A stretch of 5,924 nt of DNA from JBAYZQ01 sp041672385 (GTDB lineage Bacteria; Spirochaetota; Spirochaetia; Sphaerochaetales; Sphaerochaetaceae), in the NCBI GenBank assembly GCA_041672385.1, contig JBAYZQ010000140.1, positions 1 to 5,924 on the forward strand. Direction: 5' to 3'. The notes beneath the pieces are model-generated. The model was not told the DNA's origin. It saw only the letters and a program-made list of their open reading frames with translations, and did no database searches. Shown here piece after piece: positions 1-5,924 of the stretch; the stretch's first letter is position 1, and every line of letters begins with the position of its first letter. The translations under genes were made by a program, and so were the position numbers.

Positions 1-720
1 AACTATTTAAATATTTTTACGAGTTATATTCCTAAACAAAACGTTGATTCGCTTCAAGTTAGTTTGACTCTTATAATTGGAATAATTGGATGTCTTATAT
101 ATGCTTTATTACAGTTTCAATCAAGACAAAGCAAGATTAAAAAGGGTTATAATCATGAAACACTGGGTGCAATGATTACAAAAATAGTGTTTTTATCGGT
201 GGTTATACTTTTATTCTCTTCTCTTCTTGGTCGTCATAAAGGTTTTCCAATTGTGCTTGTTTGGTTAATAATTATAATTTTTATTTATGGGTATTTTACA
301 GCTAAGACTGTTCCTGGAAGGCATTTTTATGCCATGGGAGGAAATGAAAAAGCTGCTATACTTTCAGGTATTGATACAAACAAAATTTTGTTTGGAGCCT
401 ATACAAACATGGGATTTTTATCTGCAGTAGCCGCTCTGGTTTGTGTAGCAAGATTTAACAGTGCTACACCTTCGGCTGGAAATATGTATGAGCTTGATGC
501 AATTGGTTCTTGTTTTATAGGAGGAGCAAGTGCTTACGGTGGTACTGGCACAGTTAGTGGAGCAATAATTGGTGCAATCTTAATGGGAGTACTTAATAAT
601 GGTATGTCCATTTTGGGAATTGATGCAAACTGGCAGAAAGCTGTTAAAGGTTTAGTTTTACTTGCGGCTGTTGTATTTGATGTAATGAGTAAAAAACGAG
701 AAGCTGCAAAAGATAAATAG
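1..720 (+). CDS. mglC: Sugar ABC transporter permease, MglC type (5' end outside window)
   Basis: Inner-membrane permease subunit of a CUT2-class sugar importer (galactose/glucose/methyl-galactoside type), working with a periplasmic sugar-binding protein and a double ATPase (MglB and MglA in the family). The frame is open from base 1, so the TTG at 64 is an internal codon and not the start. The 239 visible residues match the C-terminal two thirds of a family protein of about 330-340 residues. Several hydrophobic segments are visible (roughly residues 20-39, 59-77 and 82-99, then three towards the C-terminus). Family marks are the cytoplasmic loop GRHFYAMGGNEKAA (106-119), which in this family faces the ATPase, and MYELDAIGSCFIGGASAYGG (162-181). 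The end is a basic tail with a TAG stop, followed 40 bp later by a terminator, so this is probably the last gene of its operon. Sugar specificity cannot be read from the permease; ribose or xylose paralogues remain possible. Confidence 0.87.
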   Translation, partial: NYLNIFTSYIPKQNVDSLQVSLTLIIGIIGCLIYALLQFQSRQSKIKKGYNHETLGAMITKIVFLSVVILLFSSLLGRHKGFPIVLVWLIIIIFIYGYFTAKTVPGRHFYAMGGNEKAAILSGIDTNKILFGAYTNMGFLSAVAALVCVARFNSATPSAGNMYELDAIGSCFIGGASAYGGTGTVSGAIIGAILMGVLNNGMSILGIDANWQKAVKGLVLLAAVVFDVMSKKREAAKDK

Positions 721-760
721 TTGGTTTTAATATTTTAAAATAAATATATATTACTCTTAT

Positions 761-790
761 AAACACTTCCCAAATTGGGGGGTGTTTTTT
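761..790 (+). terminator. Rho-independent terminator after the permease gene
   Basis: An 11-bp stem pairs 761-771 (AAACACTTCCC) with 777-787 (GGGGGGTGTTT) around a 5-nt loop (AAATT). Nine pairs are Watson-Crick and two are G-U. The 3' arm runs into six T's (785-790). It lies 40 bp after the permease stop, so it ends the sugar-transport operon and isolates the kinase gene. Confidence 0.85.
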
Positions 791-874
791 AGTAATAAAA
801 ATAGCAATTTTAAAATCTTATTACAATTTTGATAATTTCTAGACCTATCGATGATAACAATAAATAATTATTCA

Positions 875-903
875 TTGAAAAGTCAAGGTTTTAGTTGTAA
901 ACT
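875..903 (+). promoter_or_regulatory. Candidate sigma70-type promoter for the kinase gene
   Basis: TTGAAA (875-880) and TAAACT (898-903) are separated by 17 bp, which is standard spacing; the -35 matches 5 of 6 and the -10 matches 4 of 6 consensus bases. Transcription would begin near 910 and give a leader of about 48 nt. The strong terminator upstream makes some promoter in 791-957 necessary, but this AT-rich DNA offers other weak hexamer pairs, for example TTGAAA at 909-914, so the exact site is inferred. Confidence 0.4.
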
Positions 904-957
904 TAGAGTTGAAAAGGATTTATGGGGGCATAAGAATGCTAAATAAAAGGGAGACAA

Positions 958-3900
958 ATGAAAAAACAAAAAGAGATATTAAGTAAAAGTAGAAATTATG
1001 TGAGTTTTAAATTATTTATTGTATTTTTGCTTTTAGTATTTTTTTTAATTCCTCTTTCTGCTAAAACAACTTCTAGGACAATTAAAGTTGGATGGCAAAT
1101 TGTAAATGGTTTTCAGGATTTAGATGAGTCTGGAAATCCTACTGGTTATAACTTTGAATATCTTAGTAAGATATCTCAGTACACTGGCTGGAAATATGAA
1201 TATGTTTCAGGAACAATGGCCGAATTGGTAAATAAAATTGAAACAGGTGAAATAGATCTTCTTGGGGGAGTAGCTTTTTCAGAAGAGAGAACAAAAATTA
1301 TGAATTATTGTTCTTATCCCACAATATCTTCTTTCTTGTCACTATTAGTGAAATCTGATAACCAAGAAATAAGTTATGGAGAATATTCCTCATTGGATAA
1401 CAAAAAAATAGGCGTTCTTGATACTGGTGTTCGTGATGAAGCCTTTTATTCTTTTGCAAAAAATAACGGATTTTCTTCTACTCTTGTACCGTGTGCTAGT
1501 GATAAAGAAGCGGTTGATAAGGTAATATCGGGGGAAATTTATGGAGCTTTGGTTGATGCCACTACCCCTTCTTCAGGATGTAAAATTATTGCTTTTTTTG
1601 ATCCTAAGGATTTTTATTTTGTTGTACCGAAGGGGGAAGAAGATTTTGCTTTACAATTAGATCAAGTTGTATCTAGTATAAAAATCTTGGAAACTGATTT
1701 TGAAAACAATCTATTTTCAAAATATTTTCCAATAAATAATGGACGTGATTTTCTATACTTAAATAATGAAGAGAAACAGTTTGTTGCCGAAAATCCTATT
1801 CTAAAGGTTTATTGCATTGAAGATTTACCTCCCTTATTTTATAAGGATGAAAAAAATGGAACTAATAAAGGTTTTCTTTATGATTATTCAAAGTTAACAA
1901 TTGAGAAAACAGGATTTAATTTAGATTATTACTCAGAAAAAGATCTTTCTTCAATTATTGAAAAATACGACTCGGATCCTAATGGAATATTCATTTACGC
2001 TCCTTTAGATTATTCTTGGGCTGAGGAGCATAATTCCTTTATTACTCAAAAGTTCTTTTCTCTTCCTTCGTTACTTTTGGTAACTAGAAAACATTCTGGG
2101 TCAGTGAAGAAAGTGGGAGTTATAGTAAATAATTTGCTAACAGTGTTAAAAAATTCTACTACGAATTATGATTACCGCAAATTTGATTCAATAAAAAAAG
2201 GTTTAAAGGCACTAAGAAAAGGAGAAATTGACGCCTTGCAAATGGATGCTTATTCAGCAGAAAGTTTATTGCGATCTTTTGTAAATAAAGACCTCAAGTT
2301 TATTATTTTAAATGAAGTTCAAGAAATTGCCATAGCTGTACATAAGGATGCTCTTTTTGAGCTTTATTCAATTTTGTCAAAAGCTTTGTCTTCTGTATCT
2401 CAAAATGAAAAAGATTTTCTTCTTATTGAAAATACAGCAAATGTTTCTCCCAGTTCTTGGAGAGAGTTTTTTTATGTAAATTCAACTTTAACCCTAATTT
2501 TAATGATTGTTTTTAGTTTTTTCATTTTCTTTATTTTACTTCTTTTTTCAAATAATTTAACTACCAAAAGATCAAATAAAAAAATAAAACAGATCAATGA
2601 AGAGCTAAATCAAGAGAAACTGAAAGCAGAGAAGGCTTCTTATGAGGCTTATAGAGCAAATCAAGCTAAAAGTAATTTTCTTTCTAGAATGAGCCATGAA
2701 ATTAGAACTCCACTTAATGCAATTGTAGGTTTTCACGAACTTATGAGAGAAAACCTAGATGATAATAAGCTCATTATAAAATATCTGAAACAAGCAGATC
2801 AATCTTCCCTGATTTTATTGGATACAATTAACGATATTCTTGATGTTTCAGCTATTGAAAGTAATAAAATGAAACTAGCTAATTTAGATTTTGATTTGAA
2901 AGATCTAATAAATGAAATTACAGTTATGTATCATGAACTTTGCAAGCAAAAAGGAATTACTTTTTATGCTCGGGGTTATAATATATTTCAGGAATATCTT
3001 GTTGGTGATAGTTTTAGATTACGTCAAATATTGATTAATCTCCTTTCCAATTCTTTAAAGTTTACCGAAAAAGGTGGATTAATTGAATTTAATGTATTAC
3101 AAACCGCTCATAAAGCGGATTCAGTTCATTTAAGATTTATTATAAAAGACAATGGATGCGGAATGGGACCGGATATACAGAACCGTTTATTTAAGGAGTT
3201 CGAACAGGAAGATTCCACAATAGTTCGCACCCATGGAGGAAGTGGCCTTGGGCTTTCGATAGTAAAAAGTCTGGTAGAAATGTTTGAAGGTTCAATAGAG
3301 GTGGAAAGTGAAAAGGGAAAAGGTTCTCAATTTTCCATTGATATGAAACTTTTAATTAGTAAAGAAAAAAGACCTGGTTTTAGAAAATTATCAGAATTTA
3401 AAGCTCTTATTGTCGATGACGATATTGAGACTTGTAAATATGTTTCTATCCTTTGTAAAAGTTTGTGTATTGAAAATGAATACACCGATTTGCCACTTAA
3501 TGGGTTGAAGTTAGCACAAAGGGCAAAAGACGAGGGAAACCCTTTCAATCTTTATATCATAGATGAGGAAATGCCTGGAATGAATGGGATTGAGCTGGGT
3601 CAAAAACTCCGTATTGAGATGGGGGAAAAGGCGATAGTGATGATTTTAACAGGTTATGACATCAATATTATAAGAAGAAAATGTAAACTCTTAGATGTAA
3701 ATTATGTTTTGGCAAAACCAATTTTCAAATCTCAACTTTATTCTCTTTTGACGATTCCTAATAAAGGTCAGATGGCTATTGACGAAGATTCAAAGGAATA
3801 TGATTTTACAGGTCATAAGATATTACTTGCAGAAGATAACGAATTGAATATTATTGTTGCAACAAAACTTCTGGAGAAAGTGGGGCTTAAAGTTGTTACC

Positions 3901-4194
3901 ACTAGGAATGGTAAGCAGGCTTATGAAGAATTCTTAGCTTTTAGAGATGATGAATTTGATTTAATTCTTATGGACGTTCAAATGCCAGTTATGGATGGTT
4001 ATCAAGCAACTTATTATATTAGAAATTCTGGAGTACCTTGTGCTAAGACAATACCAATATATGCAATGACAGCCAATGCTTTCAGCGAAGATGTTAAAAA
4101 AAGCTTAGATTCAGGAATGAATGGACATTTGGCTAAACCAATAAATATAGAAATTCTTTATAAAGTTATTAAAGAATGTTGTGGGGAAAAATAA
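958..4194 (+). CDS. Hybrid sensor histidine kinase: two SBP_bac_3 sensor domains, HisKA, HATPase_c, two receivers
   Basis: BvgS/EvgS-like membrane kinase of 1078 residues. The ATG follows AGGGAG (948-953) by 4 nt, and a basic N-terminus then a hydrophobic stretch (19-34, ending LSA) forms a signal peptide or anchor. Two periplasmic Venus-flytrap domains follow, about 41-256 and 279-495. The first keeps an Arg in SEERTK (R111) and an Asp (D200) at places where amino-acid-binding relatives contact ligand. TM 510-530 leads into a short charged coiled coil (about 540-575) with no PAS or evident HAMP domain. HisKA carries MSHEIRTPLN with phospho-acceptor H580. HATPase_c has N-box N694/N698, DNGCGMG (731-737) and GGSGLGL (760-766). 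Receiver 1 has D820/D821, D869, T898 and K920; receiver 2 has E959/D960, D1006, T1038 and K1060, so both look functional. There is no HPt and no DNA-binding domain, so output needs partners elsewhere. Expected action: ligand-controlled autophosphorylation at the membrane, then phosphotransfer to one or both receivers. The ligand is unknown; an amino acid is a guess. Confidence 0.95.
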   Translation: MKKQKEILSKSRNYVSFKLFIVFLLLVFFLIPLSAKTTSRTIKVGWQIVNGFQDLDESGNPTGYNFEYLSKISQYTGWKYEYVSGTMAELVNKIETGEIDLLGGVAFSEERTKIMNYCSYPTISSFLSLLVKSDNQEISYGEYSSLDNKKIGVLDTGVRDEAFYSFAKNNGFSSTLVPCASDKEAVDKVISGEIYGALVDATTPSSGCKIIAFFDPKDFYFVVPKGEEDFALQLDQVVSSIKILETDFENNLFSKYFPINNGRDFLYLNNEEKQFVAENPILKVYCIEDLPPLFYKDEKNGTNKGFLYDYSKLTIEKTGFNLDYYSEKDLSSIIEKYDSDPNGIFIYAPLDYSWAEEHNSFITQKFFSLPSLLLVTRKHSGSVKKVGVIVNNLLTVLKNSTTNYDYRKFDSIKKGLKALRKGEIDALQMDAYSAESLLRSFVNKDLKFIILNEVQEIAIAVHKDALFELYSILSKALSSVSQNEKDFLLIENTANVSPSSWREFFYVNSTLTLILMIVFSFFIFFILLLFSNNLTTKRSNKKIKQINEELNQEKLKAEKASYEAYRANQAKSNFLSRMSHEIRTPLNAIVGFHELMRENLDDNKLIIKYLKQADQSSLILLDTINDILDVSAIESNKMKLANLDFDLKDLINEITVMYHELCKQKGITFYARGYNIFQEYLVGDSFRLRQILINLLSNSLKFTEKGGLIEFNVLQTAHKADSVHLRFIIKDNGCGMGPDIQNRLFKEFEQEDSTIVRTHGGSGLGLSIVKSLVEMFEGSIEVESEKGKGSQFSIDMKLLISKEKRPGFRKLSEFKALIVDDDIETCKYVSILCKSLCIENEYTDLPLNGLKLAQRAKDEGNPFNLYIIDEEMPGMNGIELGQKLRIEMGEKAIVMILTGYDINIIRRKCKLLDVNYVLAKPIFKSQLYSLLTIPNKGQMAIDEDSKEYDFTGHKILLAEDNELNIIVATKLLEKVGLKVVTTRNGKQAYEEFLAFRDDEFDLILMDVQMPVMDGYQATYYIRNSGVPCAKTIPIYAMTANAFSEDVKKSLDSGMNGHLAKPINIEILYKVIKECCGEK

Positions 4195-4222
4195 GTGATT
4201 TAGTTGTTCCTATTTTAAATAA

Positions 4223-4260
4223 TTGGTTTCCTGCAAGGTTAAATGTCCATCATGGGGGTG
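4223..4260 (+). repeat. Left terminal inverted repeat of the IS
   Basis: It runs from TTGGTTTCCTGCAAGG to TCATGGGGGTG and is identical over 38 bp to the reverse complement of 5873-5910. Identity then falls: the next 20 bp (4261-4280 against 5872-5853) match at 12 positions, mostly in two blocks, GACA and TTGGACT. TTGGAC (4272-4277) is a probable transposase-binding motif by analogy with IS150-group ends. This repeat lies at the 3' end of the transposase gene. Confidence 0.95.
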
Positions 4261-4281
4261 CGGACAAAAAGTTGGACTTCT

Positions 4282-5838
4282 CTATGATGCTAAACCAAGA
4301 CTCTTTCGAAATGCAATAGGGCTCATACCTCCTAAAGACATTTTGATACGGTTTTCGTTGTACCAATAGATATAGTCATCAATCTTTGTACAGAAATCTT
4401 CAAGAGATACTCCAAGCCATGAACGATTATAGAACATCTCATTCTTCATTCTGCCAAAAAAACCCTCACATGCAGAGTTGTCAGGTGAACAACCTTTCTT
4501 TGACATCGACCGTACCAATTGAGCCTTGCCCATTCTTTCAATCCATCCAGGCCATCTATAATGGCTACCTCGATCAGTGTGGACCAATGGATGTTCACCG
4601 TCTTTTAAAGTGCCTATTGCTTCATCCAACATTGTGTTTACCAGTTCCGCATTAGGACTTGGACCTCGAGTCCAGGAGGCAATATAGCCATCAAAACAGT
4701 CTACTACAGGAGAAAGGTAAACCTTGCCAGATGGGATGCTGAATTCAGTAATATCGCTGAGCCATTTCTCGTTAGGATTATAAGCATGGAAATCACGTCT
4801 GATTATATTCTCAACTTCTGGGCTAATTTCTCCTTTGTACGAGCTATATTTTTTTCTTTTCACAAATAGCACAACAAGATTTTCTTCATGCATGAGCCGG
4901 AGAATCACCTTTTCTGAAATTTTACTTCCATTGGAGGTCAAAACTGCGTGTAGCCGGCGATAGCCATAACATTGCCGGTTTTCATCAAATGCTTTTTTTA
5001 GATTTTCCCGAACAAGTGAATATTTATCTTTTTTCATGGCAATTCTTTGATAGAAGTAACTGCTTTTAGCCATTTGCAAAGAAATTAGCAGATATTTTAT
5101 TAAATACCTGCATGTAAGGGCATCAACTATCATGGCTTTCTCTCTATTTGAGAGTTTATTAATATCAATGCCCTTATCTTTTTTTAGTATTTTAGCTGCC
5201 ATCTCAAGAATATCCTTTTCCATCTGGAGCTTAAACACCTGTTTCTGAAGCTTTTCCCTTTCTTCTTTGAGTTTATTGCATTCATAGCTCAGATCACTAT
5301 CTTGCTGTGATAGCGCATCTTTATGATCTTTGGTATGTTTCTTTGCCATTTTAGAAATGTTTCCCTCCCCAAGCAATTGTTGTTTCCACTTTGAAACCGT
5401 ACTGCGGGCTACTCCTATCTCTGTTTTAAGTTGTTTTGTAGTCTTTTCTCTAGATGCTACTGACAAAACAGCGTTCATTTTTTGCTTGTTTGTATATTGT
5501 ACAACAGATTTTTCTCTTTGCAAAGAATGATAACTTAAAGGCAAGTCTTGATGAACCCACTCTCCAAGAAGTGCACGACAAGGATATCCCAAAGCCTTAA
5601 CAGTACGAGACAGATTTTTCCCATGTTCCTGATAATATCGAGTAGCCCTTGCTTTCTGCTTTGATGAATAGCAACGTCGATGCTTCTTATGCAAGGTCCC
5701 TGCTTTGCGGTATTCCGCATACCATCGTTTGAGCGTCTTGAAAGTTGGATACTCAAGCTCTCTGATTACTGCATACGCATTCTTGTCATATTTAATGTAA
5801 CGATCAACAGCTTCTTTCCTCTTTTCATATGAATACAT
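4282..5838 (-). CDS. IS3-family DDE transposase, OrfA and OrfB fused in one frame
   Basis: 518-residue transposase that cuts and joins the ends of the surrounding element. ATG at 5838 follows AAGGAG (5850-5845) by 6 nt. The OrfA-like part holds three similar helix-turn-helix units (about 4-45, 59-98 and 117-155, each closing near a Trp: W39, W94, W151). A leucine zipper follows, with Leu at 183, 190, 197, 204, 211 and 218, which should mediate multimerisation. The OrfB-like part has an HTH_21-type segment (about 278-325) and an integrase core with D362 (WLSDIT), D422 (HTDRGS) and E458 (NSACEGFFG). The 35-residue gap between the second Asp and the Glu is the IS3 signature. All three catalytic residues are present and no stop interrupts, so it may be active. 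Most IS3 relatives make this protein by -1 frameshifting between two ORFs; here an A7 run at residues 218-220 places both parts in one frame. The ORF is convergent with the kinase, so read-through from the kinase would be antisense to it. Confidence 0.93.
   Translation of the reverse strand: MYSYEKRKEAVDRYIKYDKNAYAVIRELEYPTFKTLKRWYAEYRKAGTLHKKHRRCYSSKQKARATRYYQEHGKNLSRTVKALGYPCRALLGEWVHQDLPLSYHSLQREKSVVQYTNKQKMNAVLSVASREKTTKQLKTEIGVARSTVSKWKQQLLGEGNISKMAKKHTKDHKDALSQQDSDLSYECNKLKEEREKLQKQVFKLQMEKDILEMAAKILKKDKGIDINKLSNREKAMIVDALTCRYLIKYLLISLQMAKSSYFYQRIAMKKDKYSLVRENLKKAFDENRQCYGYRRLHAVLTSNGSKISEKVILRLMHEENLVVLFVKRKKYSSYKGEISPEVENIIRRDFHAYNPNEKWLSDITEFSIPSGKVYLSPVVDCFDGYIASWTRGPSPNAELVNTMLDEAIGTLKDGEHPLVHTDRGSHYRWPGWIERMGKAQLVRSMSKKGCSPDNSACEGFFGRMKNEMFYNRSWLGVSLEDFCTKIDDYIYWYNENRIKMSLGGMSPIAFRKSLGLAS
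5115..5185 (-). promoter_or_regulatory. Frameshift-cassette-like element at the OrfA/OrfB junction
   Basis: On the transposase strand, seven A's (5185-5179) and a G (5178) form a slip-prone run at codons CTA AAA AAA GAT. Two nt later a 9-bp perfect stem starts: TAAGGGCAT (5176-5168) pairs with ATGCCCTTA (5123-5115). Its 44-nt loop contains a second hairpin, CTCTC (5154-5150) with GAGAG (5144-5140). The +1 frame is open for 15 codons and ends in TGA (5132-5130), overlapping an in-frame ATG (5133-5131, Met236) as ATGA. GAGAG lies 6 nt before that ATG, so it could serve as a weak ribosome site masked by the inner hairpin. IS3-family elements are known to use A-rich slippery sites plus downstream structures for -1 frameshifting. 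Whether it works here, where the frames are already fused, is inference. Confidence 0.6.
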
Positions 5839-5844
5839 TCTTTT

Positions 5845-5850
5845 CTCCTT
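5845..5850 (-). promoter_or_regulatory. Ribosome binding site of the transposase
   Basis: AAGGAG on the minus strand ends 6 nt before the ATG at 5838-5836. This fixes the start and places the full first HTH unit within the protein. Confidence 0.8.
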
Positions 5851-5872
5851 ATGGAGTCCAAGAAAATGTCTT

Positions 5873-5910
5873 CACCCCCATGATGGACATTTAACCTTGC
5901 AGGAAACCAA
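5873..5910 (-). repeat. Right terminal inverted repeat of the IS
   Basis: Exact reverse complement of 4223-4260 over 38 bp. It lies upstream of the transposase start, with GTCCAA (5856-5861) as the counterpart of the left subterminal TTGGAC; both motifs sit 20 bp inside a possible TG/CA tip (4253 and 5880). I see no convincing -35/-10 pair within the repeat, so the transposase promoter is not identified. Confidence 0.95.
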
Positions 5911-5924
5911 CAAAAAAAGACCGG

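Larger units (their letters stand above)
4223..5910 (-). mobile_element. Complete IS3-family insertion sequence (IS150-like), about 1.69 kb
   Basis: Two 38-bp perfect inverted repeats bracket a single transposase ORF that fills nearly the whole element; the strand given is that of the transposase. Base composition is visibly less AT-rich than the kinase and permease, which fits recent arrival. The element begins 28 bp after the kinase stop and points towards it. No clear direct target duplication flanks the outermost ends (left flank ...AAATAA, right flank CAAAAA...). A subterminal TTGGAC motif, placed as in IS150-group ends, would put the tips further in, at 4253 and 5880 (TG...CA); a CATG repeat lies at 4251-4254 and 5879-5882. 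The precise borders are therefore uncertain by about 30 bp on each side. The length is above the common 1.2-1.6 kb range, partly because of an extra N-terminal HTH unit. Confidence 0.9.

Noticed and set aside
791..957. Riboswitch or other structured leader upstream of the kinase
   Set aside because: The stretch is very AT-rich with no paired stems of note and no second terminator; a leader of about 48 nt is too short for a known riboswitch class.
936..986. Small 16-codon ORF (ATG CTA AAT ...) overlapping the kinase start in another frame, and an ATG GGG GCA TAA mini-ORF at 922-933, as possible leader peptides
   Set aside because: Neither has a convincing conserved feature, and short ORFs of this kind are expected by chance. 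The kinase has its own well placed AGGGAG.
3327..3548. Minus-strand ORF of 73 codons within the kinase gene
   Set aside because: It lies opposite the HATPase_c/receiver-1 region, which is clearly coding on the plus strand; no domain-like composition or ribosome site was seen.
4456..4462. Second homopolymer (T7 on the transposase strand, within EGFFG) as another slippage site
   Set aside because: It lies just after catalytic E458, inside the DDE core. No downstream structure was evident, and a -1 slip only yields a short dead-end tail (stop after five codons). Probably ordinary coding sequence.
4386..4655. Plus-strand ORF of 89 codons opposite the transposase core
   Set aside because: It overlaps the region encoding D422 and E458 on the other strand and its translation shows no recognisable motif; it is an antisense shadow.
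5873..5910. Outward or inward promoter within the right inverted repeat
   Set aside because: TTGGTT (5910-5905 on the minus strand) has no acceptable -10 at 16-18 bp, so no promoter is called.

Overview
The window looks like low-GC spirochaete DNA, most probably Treponema-like. The clues are an AT-rich mglC-type permease, an AT-rich hybrid kinase with tandem periplasmic sensor domains, and a visibly less AT-rich IS3-family element. This assignment rests on gene content and codon flavour only, so genus is an inference.

Layout. Bases 1-720 hold the C-terminal two thirds of a sugar ABC-transporter permease (mglC type), cut by the left window edge and closed by a clear intrinsic terminator (761-790). 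Bases 791-957 are an intergenic leader with a plausible sigma70-type promoter. Bases 958-4194 encode a complete 1078-residue membrane hybrid histidine kinase: signal/anchor, two periplasmic SBP_bac_3 (Venus-flytrap) domains, one TM segment, short coiled coil, HisKA, HATPase_c and two receiver domains. Only 28 bp after its stop a complete insertion sequence begins (about 4223-5910). It has 38-bp perfect inverted repeats and one transposase ORF (5838-4282, minus strand) convergent with the kinase. The last 14 bases (5911-5924) are flank.

How the parts relate. The permease belongs to a sugar-uptake operon whose remaining genes would lie to the left. The kinase appears to be an independent transcription unit that senses a small periplasmic ligand and feeds two receivers; no HPt or DNA-binding output protein is in the window. 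The insertion sequence is an independent mobile unit that may have separated the kinase from its native 3' region.

The most notable signal is inside the transposase gene. A run of seven A's sits exactly at the usual orfA/orfB junction of IS3 elements. It is followed by a two-part RNA stem structure and by an ATGA stop/start overlap in the +1 frame. This is the full layout of a programmed -1 frameshift cassette, but with one A too many, so the two ORFs are fused in frame. Either this copy is a locked fusion, or there is a homopolymer error, or the element expresses itself the other way round, with the fusion as default and the short regulator by slippage.
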